Assembly: GCA_002007465.1 (NCBI GenBank)
Contig: LNAC01000103.1
Location: 600,177-664,176 of the forward strand
From: Ailurus styani
Lineage: Eukaryota; Chordata; Mammalia; Carnivora; Ailuridae
Length of the DNA stretch: 64,000 nucleotides
Direction of reading: 5' to 3'
Position 1 is the first letter of the stretch. Each line of letters starts with the position of its first letter. This document shows positions 46,156-59,850 of the stretch, one piece after another. A program made the translations under genes and the position numbers. The notes under the pieces are model-generated. The model made no database searches, had not been told where the DNA came from, and saw only the letters and a list, made by a program, of their open reading frames with translations.

Positions 46156-48030
46156 AAAAACCAAAAGCAAATAAAATCATTAGTTAGAGTTCTGCCTCCT
46201 CATTGCAGCCTGATTGGTCACTGCCTGTGGTTTCAAATTTGTTGGTATAATATCTTGAAATATTTGGAAATTTATATAAAGAAAATAGGAGTTACACTGT
46301 ATAAAATAAGTTCAATATCTTATGCTTGTATTTGATCCTAAAAGATTTTAACGTTAAAATGGCTGAATTTCTGACCATAGTTATATTATTAACCTTTAAA
46401 TTTAGACTTAACTCTGTAGCTCATAATTTTAAAGCTTTGGTGCTTCTTCCTTTCTTATATGTAAACTTGTCATGGCTGAATAAAAAATCAAGGATAGATT
46501 AGGAAGTACTAAAATAGAACAGGCTCTTATCATCCTATTTTTTTCCAAATAAAGTTATCCCAATATATAATCTATACAGGCAAGCCCTATTTGGTAAAGA
46601 AACAATGTATAAATGTTTGTGTTTCAGACATAGAATAAATTATAAACGGTGTAGCAATTTCTTATGATTGGCAAAGAACAGAGCATACTGGGGTCTTGAA
46701 CATTCCACAGTTTTGTTAACATTTATCCTGATTTAGACATTTGGTACACGTGCAGGCAATATTGGAATTGAGATAAAATATATTTAATGTTTTGTGTAAG
46801 GATAAAAAGAAGATAATATCTTATTTGATAGCTTGAGCTAGCTGGAATTTGACCAGTTAATATGAATAACTTTGCTTGAAAATCTTTATCTAGATGGTCA
46901 GAATTTAGATGGGTAAGCTGCCTGATTAATTCCAGATTTCAAATATTTTCATTCCAAATTCTCTTCCTGCCAAGATAATTATCAGGAACAATATAGATGA
47001 GCACAAATGGTTTTGGAAATTTTATGTTGTTTAGGGTTAAAAATAAGTTCATGATATTTAAACTTCAGTTTTACTTGGTAAATATATCCTTGGTCAAATT
47101 CTAATTTTTAAACATTTTTGGAAGTAATTCTTGCAAGGTTTTGTCACACTCAGTGTCCTTTGGCAGATGAATCCCAGTTGGCTGCATTTCATAGCACCTG
47201 CAATTTTCGGAAATAACTAAGATTTTCAGTTGACATGTCCCAGATATCAATTTATGTTACAAGTTAAATGATTATATCTGTATGCTTGTGAGGCAAGGTG
47301 ACTTTGTTAAGGAGAATATCTAATGATGAAGAGCAAATAAAGCCAAACAGTGATTTAAATCTCTACTCAAGAGGGGAAAATATACAAAAGTAATGCTTGG
47401 AATTTGACCTCAGCTGTTAAAGGGAAAATTAATTACAAGGATATGTAGAAGCATGTATCTTAGCTTTTTTCAATGTTGTTGATGTTTCATTAGCTAAATA
47501 AAAAATATCTTTGGTAGTATTGCATGATATATGTAAATCAAGCAGTACTTTACTAAATCAATATTCTACAACTAAAGTTTGTAACATATAATATAATAGT
47601 GTCTCATTATTTTATGAGTTATAATTAAAATAAACAATGAAAGACTAAAAAGGGATGCAGATTGCCTGTAATTTGGGCCCAAATCTAAAACTTTTAGTGG
47701 GAGACTGGATACAGAACCTGTACTGATTTAATTTGTTTAGAACCCCTGGAATAAAAATGGTCCAGGAATGAGCAGGATAACAAATTAATAAAAGATTCAA
47801 TAACAGAATCACAGACCAATCAGAAAATTTTGTATACAACCACATAGCCGGGTCACTCTTAAAACATTTAGTTATTATTTGGAAACATGAGGATGTTGCA
47901 GGGGGAGGGGGGGCTTGGAAATTTATTATGTATGTTCGGCCCTAGGGGTTAGGAATAGATATTTGAAATATTTGAATATTTAAAAAGGTATCGGGGATTT
48001 TTGTCAACTCGAGATATTACCTGACTTTAA
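46156..48030. other. Unique-looking AT-rich sequence
   Basis: No repeat or gene recognised over about 1.9 kb. The frame 47645-47845 (-) has no supporting features. Confidence 0.4.
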
Positions 48031-48045
48031 AATATTTTTAGGAGA

Positions 48046-48437
48046 GGGGCGCCTGGGTGGCTCAGTCGGTTGGGCAGCTGCCTTCTGCTAGGGTCATGAT
48101 CCTGGGGTCCTGGGATCGGGCTCCTTGCTGAGCGGAGAGCCTGCTTCTCCCTCTCCCTCTGCCTCTGTCTGCTGCTCTGCCTACTTGTGTTCTCTCTCTG
48201 TCAAATAAATAAATTAAATCTTTTTTTTTTTTTTTTTTAAGATTTTATTTATTCATTTGACACAGAGAGAGAGAGAGATNCGGTTGGGCAGCTGCCTTCT
48301 GCTAGGGTCATGATCCTGGGGTCCTGGGATCGGGCTCCTTGCTGAGCAGAGAGCCTGCTTCTCCCTCTCCCTCTGCCTCTGTCTGCTGCTCTGCCTAGTT
48401 GTGTTCTCTCTCTGTCAAATAAATAAATTAAATCTTT
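48046..48437 (+). mobile_element. Carnivore tRNA-Lys SINE, duplicated by an assembly join
   Basis: Head 'ggggcgcctgggtggctcag'. A perfect 15-nt TSD 'aatatttttaggaga' lies at 48031-48045 and 48442-48456, so one SINE occupies the locus. 48067-48223 and 48281-48437 (157 bp each, two mismatches) are copies of the same SINE body on either side of the N at 48280. Confidence 0.93.
48224..48279 (-). mobile_element. Start of an antisense SINE, cut off by the join
   Basis: Poly-T then 'aagattttatttattcattt' and 'gacacagagagagagagaga', the reverse-complement tail of a young SINE, truncated at N 48280. It is present after the left copy of the SINE body only. Confidence 0.8.
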
Positions 48438-48456
48438 AAAAAATATTTTTAGGAGA

Positions 48457-49087
48457 TACCAATTGACCCTCTATAGTTGGAGTTTGAGGGAAAACATTTT
48501 CTCAAGATGCAGACATCTTTGACCCTAGATCTTTCTTGGAATAGAGCAAAGGGGAAAAAAAAAAGAGTAGAACAAAGGACAGCTAATGGGGCAATTATAG
48601 GTAACGAATTCTGGGCTTTATGGACTTGTTTCTCTAATACAAATAAAGAGAGAAACAAAGTGAGTTGCTGGGTAGAAGAGATGGATAGAAGTACAGATGC
48701 CATTGAAGGGCCTGTGTGCCCCTGTGAAAAGGAGCTTTAGTCTTTGGAATGCTTCAGTGACAGGCAGACTTCAAGAAACACTGAGAAATACTTGAGAAGA
48801 GGTGATAGAAATAGGTCCCTCCAGGGAGGTATGGGGCTGTTTCTACCTTGCTCATCATTATGTTTTCAGGCCATAAGGGAGTATTTAACCCTTAGATACC
48901 ACTCAGCAAAACTTTATTTAAGAGGAAAAAAAATTTAGTCACTCCTTCTTTCCTTCCTTTACATTTTGGAACTTCAACTACAGTATTCATTACAGTATGT
49001 TGAGTTATTATACAGCGTGCTGAATACTGAGAGAGAACTGAATTTCAAGCAGGATAGAAATGGCTTTCAATCAAATTCTATTCACTA
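48457..49087. other. Unclassified sequence
   Basis: No repeat recognised. The open frames 48477-48740 and 48744-48938 on plus, and 48449-48703 on minus, overlap one another and have no recognisable features. Confidence 0.35.
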
Positions 49088-49102
49088 CTAGTTTGAGAAT
49101 TT

Positions 49103-49280
49103 TTTTTTATTAGAGATTTTATTTATTTATGTGAGAGAGAAAGAATGAGAGAGAGCATGAGAGGGGAGAAGGTCAGAGGGAGAAGCAGACTCCCCGCTGA
49201 GTAGGGAGCCCAATGTGGGACTTGATCCTGGGATTCCAGGATCGTGACTTGAGCTTAACCAGCTGAGCCACCCAGGTGCC
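49103..49280 (-). mobile_element. Carnivore tRNA-Lys SINE, antisense
   Basis: 'agagattttatttatttatg' to 'gctgagccacccaggtgcc'. A perfect 15-nt TSD 'ctagtttgagaattt' lies at 49088-49102 and 49281-49295. Confidence 0.96.
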
Positions 49281-49295
49281 CTAGTTTGAGAATTT

Positions 49296-49435
49296 AGAAG
49301 AGTTACTTATCTCCATTGATTTTCAGTTTCCTCATCTGTGAATTGAGATTAATAAAACCAAAATTATATATAAGAAGTGTAGCACAATGCCTAACGTAAT
49401 GTGGAGTGAGTAGATTGAACAACATAACTGATAAA
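49296..49435 (+). repeat. MIR SINE, sense
   Basis: 'agttacttatctccattgat', 'cagtttcctcatctgtgaat', 'tgtagcacaatgcctaacgt' fit the sense MIR core. Confidence 0.7.
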
Positions 49436-52400
49436 TTTAGATTAGAGAATATAGAAGAGAAAAATTACAAATTGGGGTAATATATCCGCTGAAAAACTGG
49501 CCTAAATGAAGAGGTTGCCTTAGGAATGTAGCAAATGGCATACTCACTCGTGATTTAGGCAACAGTACTAATTACAAGAAGGGAAAGCTGTTATATCCCC
49601 TAAGAGTGGAGAATATTTAGGAGTTATTTGGGCAATGCTCTAGCCTAGGGCAAGGAAGGTCATTTCTGTCACTGGCTATTGCTTAGTACTCCATTTCTAG
49701 AGTAATGCTAGTGTTGGGTTTATAGGGTCCTAAGCTGAATCTCTGTCCTACTGCTTCTCCAGTAAGAGTAAGACAAGAACAACTGGTAGGAGCACCTTTG
49801 GAATCCAGTATATCCCTGCAGTGAAGGGCATCCGAAAAATGCATGGACAGAGGGAAACATAAGAGAACAGTGTGAGACTCTAGCAGTTATTCTGAAGACA
49901 ACAAATAGAGGCTAGGACGAGGCTTTAATTTCTACCCCCAAGTAGAGGACAAGGAGTATGAGAGGTGGACCAAGGTTGTTGATGTGGTTTCCTCTGAGGT
50001 CATGGTGGGCTTTCTCTGTCATGGACAAAAATGAGAATAAGTCTGTGGTAATAAGAAGGAGAATTTGACATACTGTAATTCCAATTCCAGGGGAAACCAG
50101 AAAAAAAGCAGATGTCTAAACACAGATAGAATGTCTTATAATTTAGGCTCATATTTCTAACACATTTGGCAGAGAGTTTCTAGAGGAAAGGAAGATCTTA
50201 AAGACACAAAAATTGAGGGAAGAAAAGTTAACATTCAAAGAAATACTTTAAAATATGGCTGGCCTTAAAATGTAACAGGCACATTGAACTGAATTTGACC
50301 TTCTTGGCAATTTTTAACAAAAGATGAATACTTCCATAAAAATAGAAAATTTTATCTAAATTAGATGATAAATATTATTCTTTCTGAAGTTTTCTTTGTC
50401 TTAGATCTATAATTTTCAACAATGAATAATGTCTTCATACATTTTTAACCAAAGCCTTTCGTTCATTCTTCTGAATACCTATTGTGTCCTTTGTGCTCAA
50501 AGGAAAACTAATGGAATGGGACTGACGCACTTTGTAAAACAGCTCAATCATAGTTGGACATCTGTACATGTGATCACAATTCATTTTAGCCTTTATGACT
50601 TGATCTCATAACTCATGGAAACTAAAATTTTTATTTTCTTGATTAATAATTTCTTTTTTGAAAAAAAAATATGTTCCAAATCGTAAAATTAAAGCTGTGT
50701 TTGTTTATAAAAAGTAATTCTGTGCAAACCTCAGTCTTCCCATTACTTAGCAATATTGTTTATACTAACAACTGATGAGTCTCATGTTAAAGTCTCATCA
50801 GTAAATCTGAGTTTTGAAAAATTCTCCAAAAGACATTCGCTTCATATACATATTACAGCATTTGTTGGAGTAGGCTCTGGAATACAGTCAGTAATAATTC
50901 TGGTCATCCTTAAGAAGCCTCAGTAGTTTGGCGAATCATTTGGAACATTGGATAATGTGCATAAAAGTAAACCAGGAATACAGCACTGTGGCATATCATA
51001 TGATAAAGAATTGTATCTCTAGGATTATCACAACCTACTTTTATCATCTAGTGGTCCAAACTTCAATGTTGATTTTGAGAAGAAGGCTAGTGGTGAATTT
51101 TAGCTAAAATTTCAAAGAGGGCAGGTGAACAGGACATTTTGTTTCATTCCTGCAGGCTATTTGCCTTCCTTTTTAGTCAGCTTGTCCAATAAGTTGCTGT
51201 GGTAAGGTACTTTGGGTGCTCTTGATGAAAGAGGTACTACCTAAAGTCAAATAGCGCTTAAGTATAAGAATTAAGATAGGAATCCAGGTCTCCTGACTCC
51301 AGTACTATGGCCAAAATATATACTAAAGGGCTTAAATAACTAATCCTTTGTGAGAGAGTTAAGTAAATTTGGGTTTTATTTAATAATCAAGAAAGCACCC
51401 GAGTGTGGTTCCGTTAGAGAAAGAGCACTCCTTTTGACGTCAGTGGAAACAGGACTGTATATTGAATTCAGGGTAGGGCTCTAAATGGACATTCCTGTTG
51501 CTTGATCATGTTTCTTAGTAATCTCTTAATATTTACAGATAGAATGCCAAAAAAAGTTAAGTGTGTGTTAATCAGTTCCTAAAAGGATTAGACCTTAACT
51601 TTAAGTATTAAACCTTTGCGTATCTTGTCAAAACCTTCAGTTTTGTTGGAACCCTAATTACTAACCTGTTCCCCGGTGCAGATGGTCATAGGGAGGGAGG
51701 AAGTTCCTTCTCCCTTGACCAAAGTAATTTATTAGTTTGTTGACAGATTACACAAGGCTGAGCTCTCTGCTTATCAAGTTAATGTCTCAAATATGCCTGA
51801 GGAGTGTGTATTTTGTACTTGTAAGGTCATCGTGTTACCACAAGCTCTAGCCTGTTTGTTTGAATAAGGGCAAGAACATACACATAGGTCGTTCAGAAAA
51901 CTTATTAGTTAGAGGTATGGTGGTTAACAAAGATAAACACTCTATCTACACAGTACCTGAAGAAAAGCTCTCAAAATTCCTAGCTTGTCTTCATATTCTA
52001 ACACCAACGCAAATTTTATATAAACTTTTTTATCTGCCCTTCATTTTACATACATGCACAATAGTTTATATACATGTAAAAGTCCTTATCATACTGATAT
52101 GCATCTGTATCACAATAGATTTAATCCACGCAGAATTATTTGTTAGAATTAAGTAAAAAGATATCTGGTACCATCACATCTAATATTCATGAAATGTCTC
52201 TAAATTTTTCTTAATATATGTAATATTTTAATGCAAAGGTATGGATTGATGAGTTTCCTAAATTTGCTACCTAATAGGAATATTTACTTTTATATATCCT
52301 AAATCAGTTAGTATTTCTGAGGCCTTTGATATAATTTTAACAATCAGGATTCAATACCCAGTCTAATCCATCTCTTCTCATTAAATTTAAGAAAAGTAAA

Positions 52401-52740
52401 AAGGATGAAAAATTCCTTCTGATAGTCCCATGGATTCAGATAGAAATCCAATTATTGCCTGATGTGTTTCTTAAAAAAAATCAATTAAGAAATCAGTATG
52501 TCCACAACTCAAGAACATTAGAATTGTGAAGACATGATATAAACAAATGAAAAAAAAAAAAGAAAGCAAAGATAATTTGTACTGAGGAAACATCTCAAGA
52601 TGAAAAGTATTAATTCTCCCATTTTCTTAATTTTTTCCCAAATGCAAAAATTACAATTCAGTGATAGTCAGGGCTCATTGAAGAATGGTAAGTTATAATC
52701 TGCCAGTGACTGAGGTAGTAAAGCAATTCCTTCTCCCTTT
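49436..52740. other. Repeat-poor, unidentified sequence
   Basis: More than 3 kb with no SINE, LINE or coding signal that I can name. 51180-51330 faintly resembles antisense MIR ('gaatccaggtctcctgactc'). Contains one full CRE-like palindrome (see 51435). Confidence 0.4.
51435..51442. promoter_or_regulatory. CRE-type palindrome TGACGTCA
   Basis: A perfect 8-nt cAMP-response element consensus (CREB/ATF binding) containing a CpG, in CpG-poor DNA. No promoter, CpG island or gene is near, so function is unproven; a single 8-mer match can be chance. Confidence 0.25.
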
Positions 52741-55580
52741 AGTTGAACAACTGCCTACTTCTGAAGGACGATTTGGTCTACAAGACCCCTCAGGGGACTA
52801 ATTCAGTGACAAGAGGAAGAGAGTTTCTGACCCGTCTGCCTTGGGACTCTTCATCCTGAGTCAGCATATTCCTGACTCCTGTCGCCTGCTCTTCCTTTTC
52901 TCATTGGCTATTTTCCCCATATTTACTAAGAACAAGTCTTGCTTTGTAGTTCAGCTTTTTAAAACTTTTTCAAATTCATTACCATGAATATTTTTATATA
53001 AATTATTTTTATATTATTTTACATATTTTTATATTATTTTATTTTTTTAATAGCAAAGCTTATGAATTTATTATTTACTTCTTTTGTTTTATACCTTTAC
53101 TTTAAATCTTCTGTATGGAAAATTTGTATTCTTTTTACTCTTTATAATTTTATCTTGTCATATTTATTCTCCATTGTTATATTTATTCAATTGTTTCTTT
53201 GTCCACTACCTTATTATTTACCTTTCTTTTCATATTTTATTTTCTTCAAAACATGTATCCCCTTTGATTATTTAACTTTCTCTTTTAATTTCTTAGTTTT
53301 TCTTTTATTTAATTTTGTTGCCCCTTTTGATAATGGCCACAGCAGTGTAGCAGCAGCAGAAAGTAATACAGATCATTTGTTTATTCATTCAGAAAAGACA
53401 AAAAATACTACATGACCACAAATTACTAGGCACACTATTCAGGAGAAATATTGATTTCTCAATAATCACTTCCTCAAGCTTTGGAGTTTATATCATCACC
53501 ATTATAATATGGATTTGGCACAGTTTCTCTCAGCCATCTTTGTTTTGACTGTTGAAATAGTCATAGTCAGATTTGTGGCCCCCTTCTTGCAATTTTATGG
53601 CAGGGATTTATAGGATGAACTTAGTGTACTAAAGTTCACCCTTAGCCGTCTCTTTCCTTTTCTTATCTTTATATTCAATCTGTCCTGATTTCTTTACTAA
53701 TTAGTATCATTTGTGTTGCCTTTCCTCTTCTTTGCATTTTGAAAGGAGCTTTAAATTAGTTTTAAAAGTGAGACACAGCCTTTTTTTTATACTATAAAAA
53801 GTTTTTAACAGATTGTGTATTTTCGAGCAGAAACTATGCTCCATCTGCCTCTGCTGGCACTCGGTAGTATACTACCTGATACAAAAAAGGTGTGAATTCT
53901 AGCTTAATTGACTCCAGAGCAGTTCTGTGTTTTTATTGTCATATAGAAACCAAGTGTTTAGATTCATATACACCCTCATTTCTGATTTTAAAAAAATCAT
54001 GTAATGAACATTGTTTCTAGGGTTGATGTCCACTGGGCTGGTGTTCTCAGGACAATAGCTTAAACAGCTTCTGATTCCTATTCCTCTACCACCTCCAACA
54101 GCTTAGGATCCACTAATCTAAGGCATTTTCTTTCACAAGTCAATTGACATTCACAGATTTTTTGCCCACTTAGTATTGTGAGGTTTCCTTATAGCTTTCT
54201 CTGTTACCTTGGAAAAAATGTTAAGCATTTTTCCTAAGACTAAACATTTCTTAGGGATATGTATAATGAGGAGCAGACTTCTGTAAAGTTATGGAGAGGA
54301 ACAAGAAGAGGGAGGTTTTCAGGGAAATCTACATCAAACTATTTAAGCAGAAATGAATTTGAACTATTCCTATGGAGTAAAATAGCTTTATTATCCTGTA
54401 TATCCCTAAACGTAGTGCTATATCTGGGGAAAGATTTGATTAGAACTAAAGGCCAAATTCTTCAGGAAATATCTGGAGTATAACCTCTTGCTGTCTCTCA
54501 CCCTGAGGATATAGGGAAATTATTCACATATGCTCAGTACAATGAGAAGATTCCTTTCTTCTTCCTGTGCACAGCGAAACCAACTGCAGCTGAGGGCACA
54601 AACCAGAGAACCCTTTAGAATGAGCAGATAACACTTCTTTGTATAGGAAGCGTTAAGCATATATCTCTGTTCTTTAGAGTGCCTTTTAAAGCTTAAATGC
54701 AAAGCATCCATGTTGACAACAAACTGGAAAGTTACGTGTATTTTTCTGAAAACTCTCAGAACTTCAGATGAGAGGCATAGAAGTATAGAAGGTAAATTAC
54801 TGCACTGTATGAAGCTGAAAGTATATTCTAGAAGGAAGTGTTATAGGCCTACAGATACTGCCTTTAACTCTGTGTAGAATACAATGCCACCAGCCAAGAG
54901 GCAAGTATACAACAAAATCATCATTTATCAAAGGTTATATACATGATAATTTAAATATGTTTTAGGGAAATTCAAGTAGTATAAAAAAAGAATGTGTGAA
55001 CCTTTAAACGTAGGAAATTCCATTCTAAATTTCAATTCATGTCAGTTGAAATATAGCCACCATAAATTACTTTATCCTAAAATCATTTTTTTTCAGCAAT
55101 AAGCATGATATATTCCATTATAACCAAATACTTCACTGGGATCAAATTAAATAGTCTAAAATTTAATATTACTGCCTTAAGTACACAAATGATCTAGTTT
55201 TGAATGTCTGGTCTATTTAGCTACATCTGGCCTTTACTAATGATTATTTATGAAATAATTAATTTAATTCCATCATATAAACATAGGTTGAGTGCTGTCC
55301 ATCAGATATTTGCATTTGCATATGCTAATATGGGACACCTAGCTCCCCATCCTCTCTGTCCTCCTAATTACATGCTGAAGACCAAACTCTAGAGCTATAT
55401 GGTGGGTCCTGCCTAGAGCCCCACTTCTCCCTTCCGTGACCACACTGACAGCTTCAATATGGCAATCAACAGGTCAGTCTATCAGGGCTGTCCTTTATCT
55501 CCAAATAAGCCGAATACCAAAAGAACCAAATTTTCTTGGTCATCTTTGTTACCCACCATATCTCCCTCCCCCACCCCTTC
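52741..55580. other. Unidentified sequence, T-rich at 52960-53330
   Basis: 52960-53330 is T-rich and gives long Phe/Leu/Tyr open frames (53062-53415, 53084-53275) typical of composition, not of genes. 55300-55335 has two adjacent octamer-like motifs ('atttgcatttgcatatgc'). No gene called. Confidence 0.35.
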
Positions 55581-55584
55581 TCTC

Positions 55585-55655
55585 TTTCTATATATATTTT
55601 TAAATTTATTTATTTATATATATTTATACTCATATATACACACATATACATACAT
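55585..55655. repeat. AT/ATAC low-complexity tract
   Basis: Alternating TA, TTTA and ATAC units; the frame 55459-55788 crosses it and is not considered real. Confidence 0.8.
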
Positions 55656-57254
55656 GACTTTAGTTATAACAAGAACTGAAATAGTCACTATATGGCAAAG
55701 GCCAACTTTACAGGGATTTTTAAGCCAATATTGCCAAGATAGTGATTCTAAGAATAATATATTAGGAAAAATTCCAATTGCCTCTTAACCATTGGCTTGT
55801 TAATATTGAGAACAGGTGCCACTAGATATAGTTATTTTTATACAATCCATTTTTATAGCCTTGCAAAGACATTCTTGCTCATAAGATGCTTTTCTCAGGG
55901 TGAAACCAAGATAACATCTTAAGTTTGGATATATAGCATAGAATCCTCAGTAGGCATTTGAATAATTTACAGATAAATTTTGCTTATCTACAAATTACTA
56001 AATAGAAGAAAAGTTTCTTTTTTTAACAGGTCATTTTTGAAATATATTATAAATTTTCCTTCAGTGAAGCTATATTCTTTTTCCCTCAAAGCCTGTAGTT
56101 TAAGTCAGGGGATGATTTTTAGCTGTATGGAATAAAAGAAAAATGATTTTTCCACATATGTGTAAGATTGTAACCATATGCACCCAATAGTGCAGTTTCT
56201 ACTATGGGTTATATTACACCAAAATAAATGACAAAATTTCTGCCTGGAAAGCCAATATTACAGGGGACTAAGTGATGTAATAAAAATAGCCAGAGTGTTG
56301 TCTGTTAACTTTAATTGGAATGTACTTTCACTGAAGTTTCCAGAATAAGATGAATATATATTAAGCAAAATAAAGGAAATTCAAATGTATTAAATAAATT
56401 CAATAATTTAAAATATGTGCTATTTGTATTTTATAAACTTTGCCCCCTTTTTTGTATAAGCATTATTTTAATAGAAATTAAGTAGGGACTATGAATGATC
56501 AATTAGCATTGATTAATGAGATCTGTGACCCAGAATAAATAAGGTTCTCCTTTCCTCCTTGCTTCTTTAAGTAGCTTAATTATTGAGATTTGCCTTAAGA
56601 TTAACTTACATAGAGTGGTATTAAGTATTAAGATTTGCCTTCTATTAAACTTTTCTAAGAAAAAGAGCTTTTAATACAATGTTTGAAAACTACTGGGGAG
56701 TGTTAGAAGAGAATATCCTTTTCCCAACTCTGGTTTTCTTGAGGAAGGATTTTCCCTCAACACCTTGGTGACACCTTCCCACCTTTACTACCCTGGAGTT
56801 ATTTAGTTGATTGGAGTTACTTAGCTGATGGGTGCCAAAATTGGTCCACAGTTCCCAGTGAGATAGGTTAAGCTCCAGAAGTCCAGTGCATGAGATTGAA
56901 CACGTTATTGTTCTTTCTGCATTCAGATTACTGACCCAAATAAGTGTGTTGAATCTGAAGACTTAAAATGTCCAGTGGGTGGGAAGCTCCAAGGTTCAGT
57001 CTTCTTTGTTGATTTTATTTGGCTTTCAGGATGTTATGTAACCTGGTTTTATCTATAATAAATGGGATTTTGTGGTCTTCCATCTTTGTTTTATTTCTTA
57101 AATTGATAAGAATCTGGTCTGAGGATTAGAATGATGTTTGCTTCCAAAATCCCAATTGATTAAATGCCCTTCAGGTGTTTTCTCCTCTATACAGAAAGAA
57201 TAAAATTTTCTATCAACCAGTGATTGATTACTAGGAGTCATGCTCTATTTTATG
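55656..57254. other. Unique-looking sequence
   Basis: No gene or named repeat recognised. Confidence 0.4.
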
Positions 57255-57420
57255 TGATTTTCAAAAACCATGTCTTTTAACTCCTCTATACTCCAACATA
57301 GTTGCAATTCTTATGTTCATTTTACTGATCAGGAAACTGAAACCTAAAGATGTTAGTTACTTGCCAAAGGATAACACTAATAAGAAGAGCCATGATTCAA
57401 ACTTATAATTTGGCTTGATT
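57255..57420 (-). repeat. MIR SINE, antisense
   Basis: 'cattttactgatcaggaaac', 'tgaaacctaaagatgttagt', 'tacttgccaaaggataacac', 'agccatgattcaaac' in antisense MIR order. Confidence 0.75.
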
Positions 57421-57430
57421 TTACTTTGAA

Positions 57431-57639
57431 TTTTTTTAGATTTTTGTCGAAAGGTTTACTTATTTATTTGAGAGAGAAAGAGAAAGCCTGCCTGAGCAGG
57501 GGGAGGGGCAGTGGGAGTGGGAGAGAATCCTCAAGCAGACTCCCCTCTCCAGGCAGGGTTTGCTCCCAAGACCCTGAGATCATGACCTGAGTCAAAATCA
57601 AGAGTTAGATGCTCAACTGACTGAGCCACTCAGGCACCC
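57431..57639 (-). mobile_element. Carnivore tRNA-Lys SINE, antisense (older)
   Basis: 'gtttacttatttatttgaga' through 'gatcatgacctgagtcaaaa' to 'gactgagccactcaggcacc'. TSD not certain. Confidence 0.92.
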
Positions 57640-58689
57640 TGGGTTCAGTTTGATTTTAGAGACTTTTTTTTTTAATTATAAGACATTTAATGTGAAAAAA
57701 TGACAATATGACATGATTAAATTAACATGTGAACTTTTTTGTATTGAGAAAAATGCAATATTAAAAAAATAGGTGTCTGCAGTTTAACCATCTTCTATCT
57801 GATCCTCCTCCTTTCGATCTCCCATCTTTGATCAATCTAATGCTAATAAGTCATTGTTTATCTCCTCAGAACTTTGTCTTGCTCTTATAGAACTTATAAA
57901 CACATAATTTTGATAATTTGGGTTTTTAATTTATATATTCATAATCTGCAAATTACTACAAAACTCTTTGTTTCTCACTGTCTTATATCCAGTTTTATTT
58001 TTAAGTCAACTTATTCACATTTATTATTTTACATGAATTAGATTACATCATACATGGCTATTTTTATTTTTATTTTTCTCTTTACTTTCCTCTGTCCCCT
58101 CTTCATTCTGTGCAACTGCATACAGCAACCCAACTACCTACATAAACATAGCAAAAACTGGCTGTACTTACATACTCTCCTACATACTTATGTATTTATA
58201 TAAAATATGTAGATTCATAACTTGAGTTTAGATAAATAAGGTTATAAGAACTCAACTTTACAAGGAATTTCATTTACTATCCCCATTTTTCTTGCAAAGT
58301 TTTCTTACGATTTAAAAGACTTCTGAAGGATTTCCTTTGCTTCAGGAACAGATGGGCACTATCACATGAGAGCCACCCACGCAAAGTTTTATAGTTAATG
58401 CATTTTGTGGCAAGTTTTCCATTTGACATCTCGCAGTTTATAAACTCGTAGCAATAAAGATATTGTGCAGCATGCGTCCCATGATGTTGTGCCTTTTGTT
58501 GATTATGGTATCATTTACATTCTTTTCATGGGTTACTTTAATCTTTCCTCTTATTTTCATTAAATGTAGAATTACATAAACTATTTATAGACACATATTT
58601 TGCTTTAAGTATGGTTGAACAATGCAAAATTGTTACAAAAAATTAAAGAGAAATGTTAGCAAAATAGAATGAATAAAGGATTTATAGGA
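57640..58689. other. AT-rich sequence, unidentified
   Basis: No named element. 57780-58130 may be a very old retroelement, but I cannot place it. Confidence 0.35.
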
Positions 58690-59850
58690 TTATTCAGCTT
58701 TTCTCTTTGATTTCAGCTTTGTAATTTGTAATTTTCTAGTGATTTGTCCATTTCAAATTTGGCAGATAATTGTTTATAACATTCTCGCCTTATCTTTCGT
58801 ATGTCTGATGTCCTTATATTGGATAGTTGTGACTTGTCTCTCTCTTTTTAAAATTTTCTCTGTGAGTCTTGCCAATGATTTGGCTATTTTATCATGCTCA
58901 AGGAACTTTTGCTCTCTTTATTCTCTTGATTTTATGTCTTATTAATATCTGTTCTTATTACTTTCCTCACTTTTTCATTTTATTTTATTGTCCATTCTAT
59001 AATATATTGAATGGTGCTTAATACATTAGTGTTACACCCTTTCTTCTTTCCTAGTATTTGCACTTAAAACTGTAAGTGTTCCTCTAAGTACTGCTTTAGT
59101 ACATCAAAAAACTTTTGGTATGTAGTTACTTTATTGTCACTTATTTCAAAACTTTATTATTTTCTACTATGATTTTTTATAGGCTATTGAGAAAACTATT
59201 TTTATATTCAATAAATATGGGCATTTTCTAATATGTTTTTGCTTATGATTTCAAATATAATGAAATTATGGTTAGAAAAAAACTGTATCATTTCAATCTC
59301 TTGGCATTTTTGTAAGACATTTTATTGTCTACCATATGGCCATTATTTTTAGTCAATAATTGCAAATGTTTCTTGCATGTGTGCCTGAAAATAATGCTAT
59401 GCAGTATTTTTGATGGCTAGCATTCTATATATGTCCAGGAGATATATTTTAAAAATATATTATTCAAACTTCTATATTTTTATTAAGTGTTTACATAATC
59501 CAGCAATTATTAAGTAAAATGTTTCACTGTTATTGTGGATTTGTCTATCTCTCCTTTTAGTTTTATTACAATAACTATTAAAATAATAAAGCTATTGAAT
59601 TAATAGCTTCTATATTTTAAATTCATGTTATCAGGTACAAAAACATTTATAATCATTACATATTTCTTAGAAATTGGCAAAAATATCATTTTGATGTGGC
59701 CCTTTTAATTTTAAGCTGAGATTGTGCCTTAAAGTCTATTTTGTTAAATTTCGACAAAGCTCCACCAGCTCTTTCATTTGTCACTCTTTGCTATAATTTT
59801 CTATTCCTTTATATTCCAACTTTCCACATCTTCATGCTTTAGAATATATA
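58690..59850 (-). mobile_element. Old LINE-1 ORF2 5' part (endonuclease/early RT), antisense
   Basis: Antisense landmarks in order: 'gtgagtcttgccaatgattt' (58861), 'ctaagtactgctttagtaca' (59084), 'agtcaataattgcaaatgtt' (59352), 'gttattgtggatttgtctat' (59528), 'gccttaaagtctattttgtt' (59727). These correspond to the sense text from the RT N-terminal region back to the endonuclease. No frame remains. Confidence 0.72.

Noticed and set aside
53062..53415. 117-codon Phe/Tyr/Leu-rich frame
   Set aside because: Comes from a T-rich tract; overlapping frames look alike, with no start context or homology.
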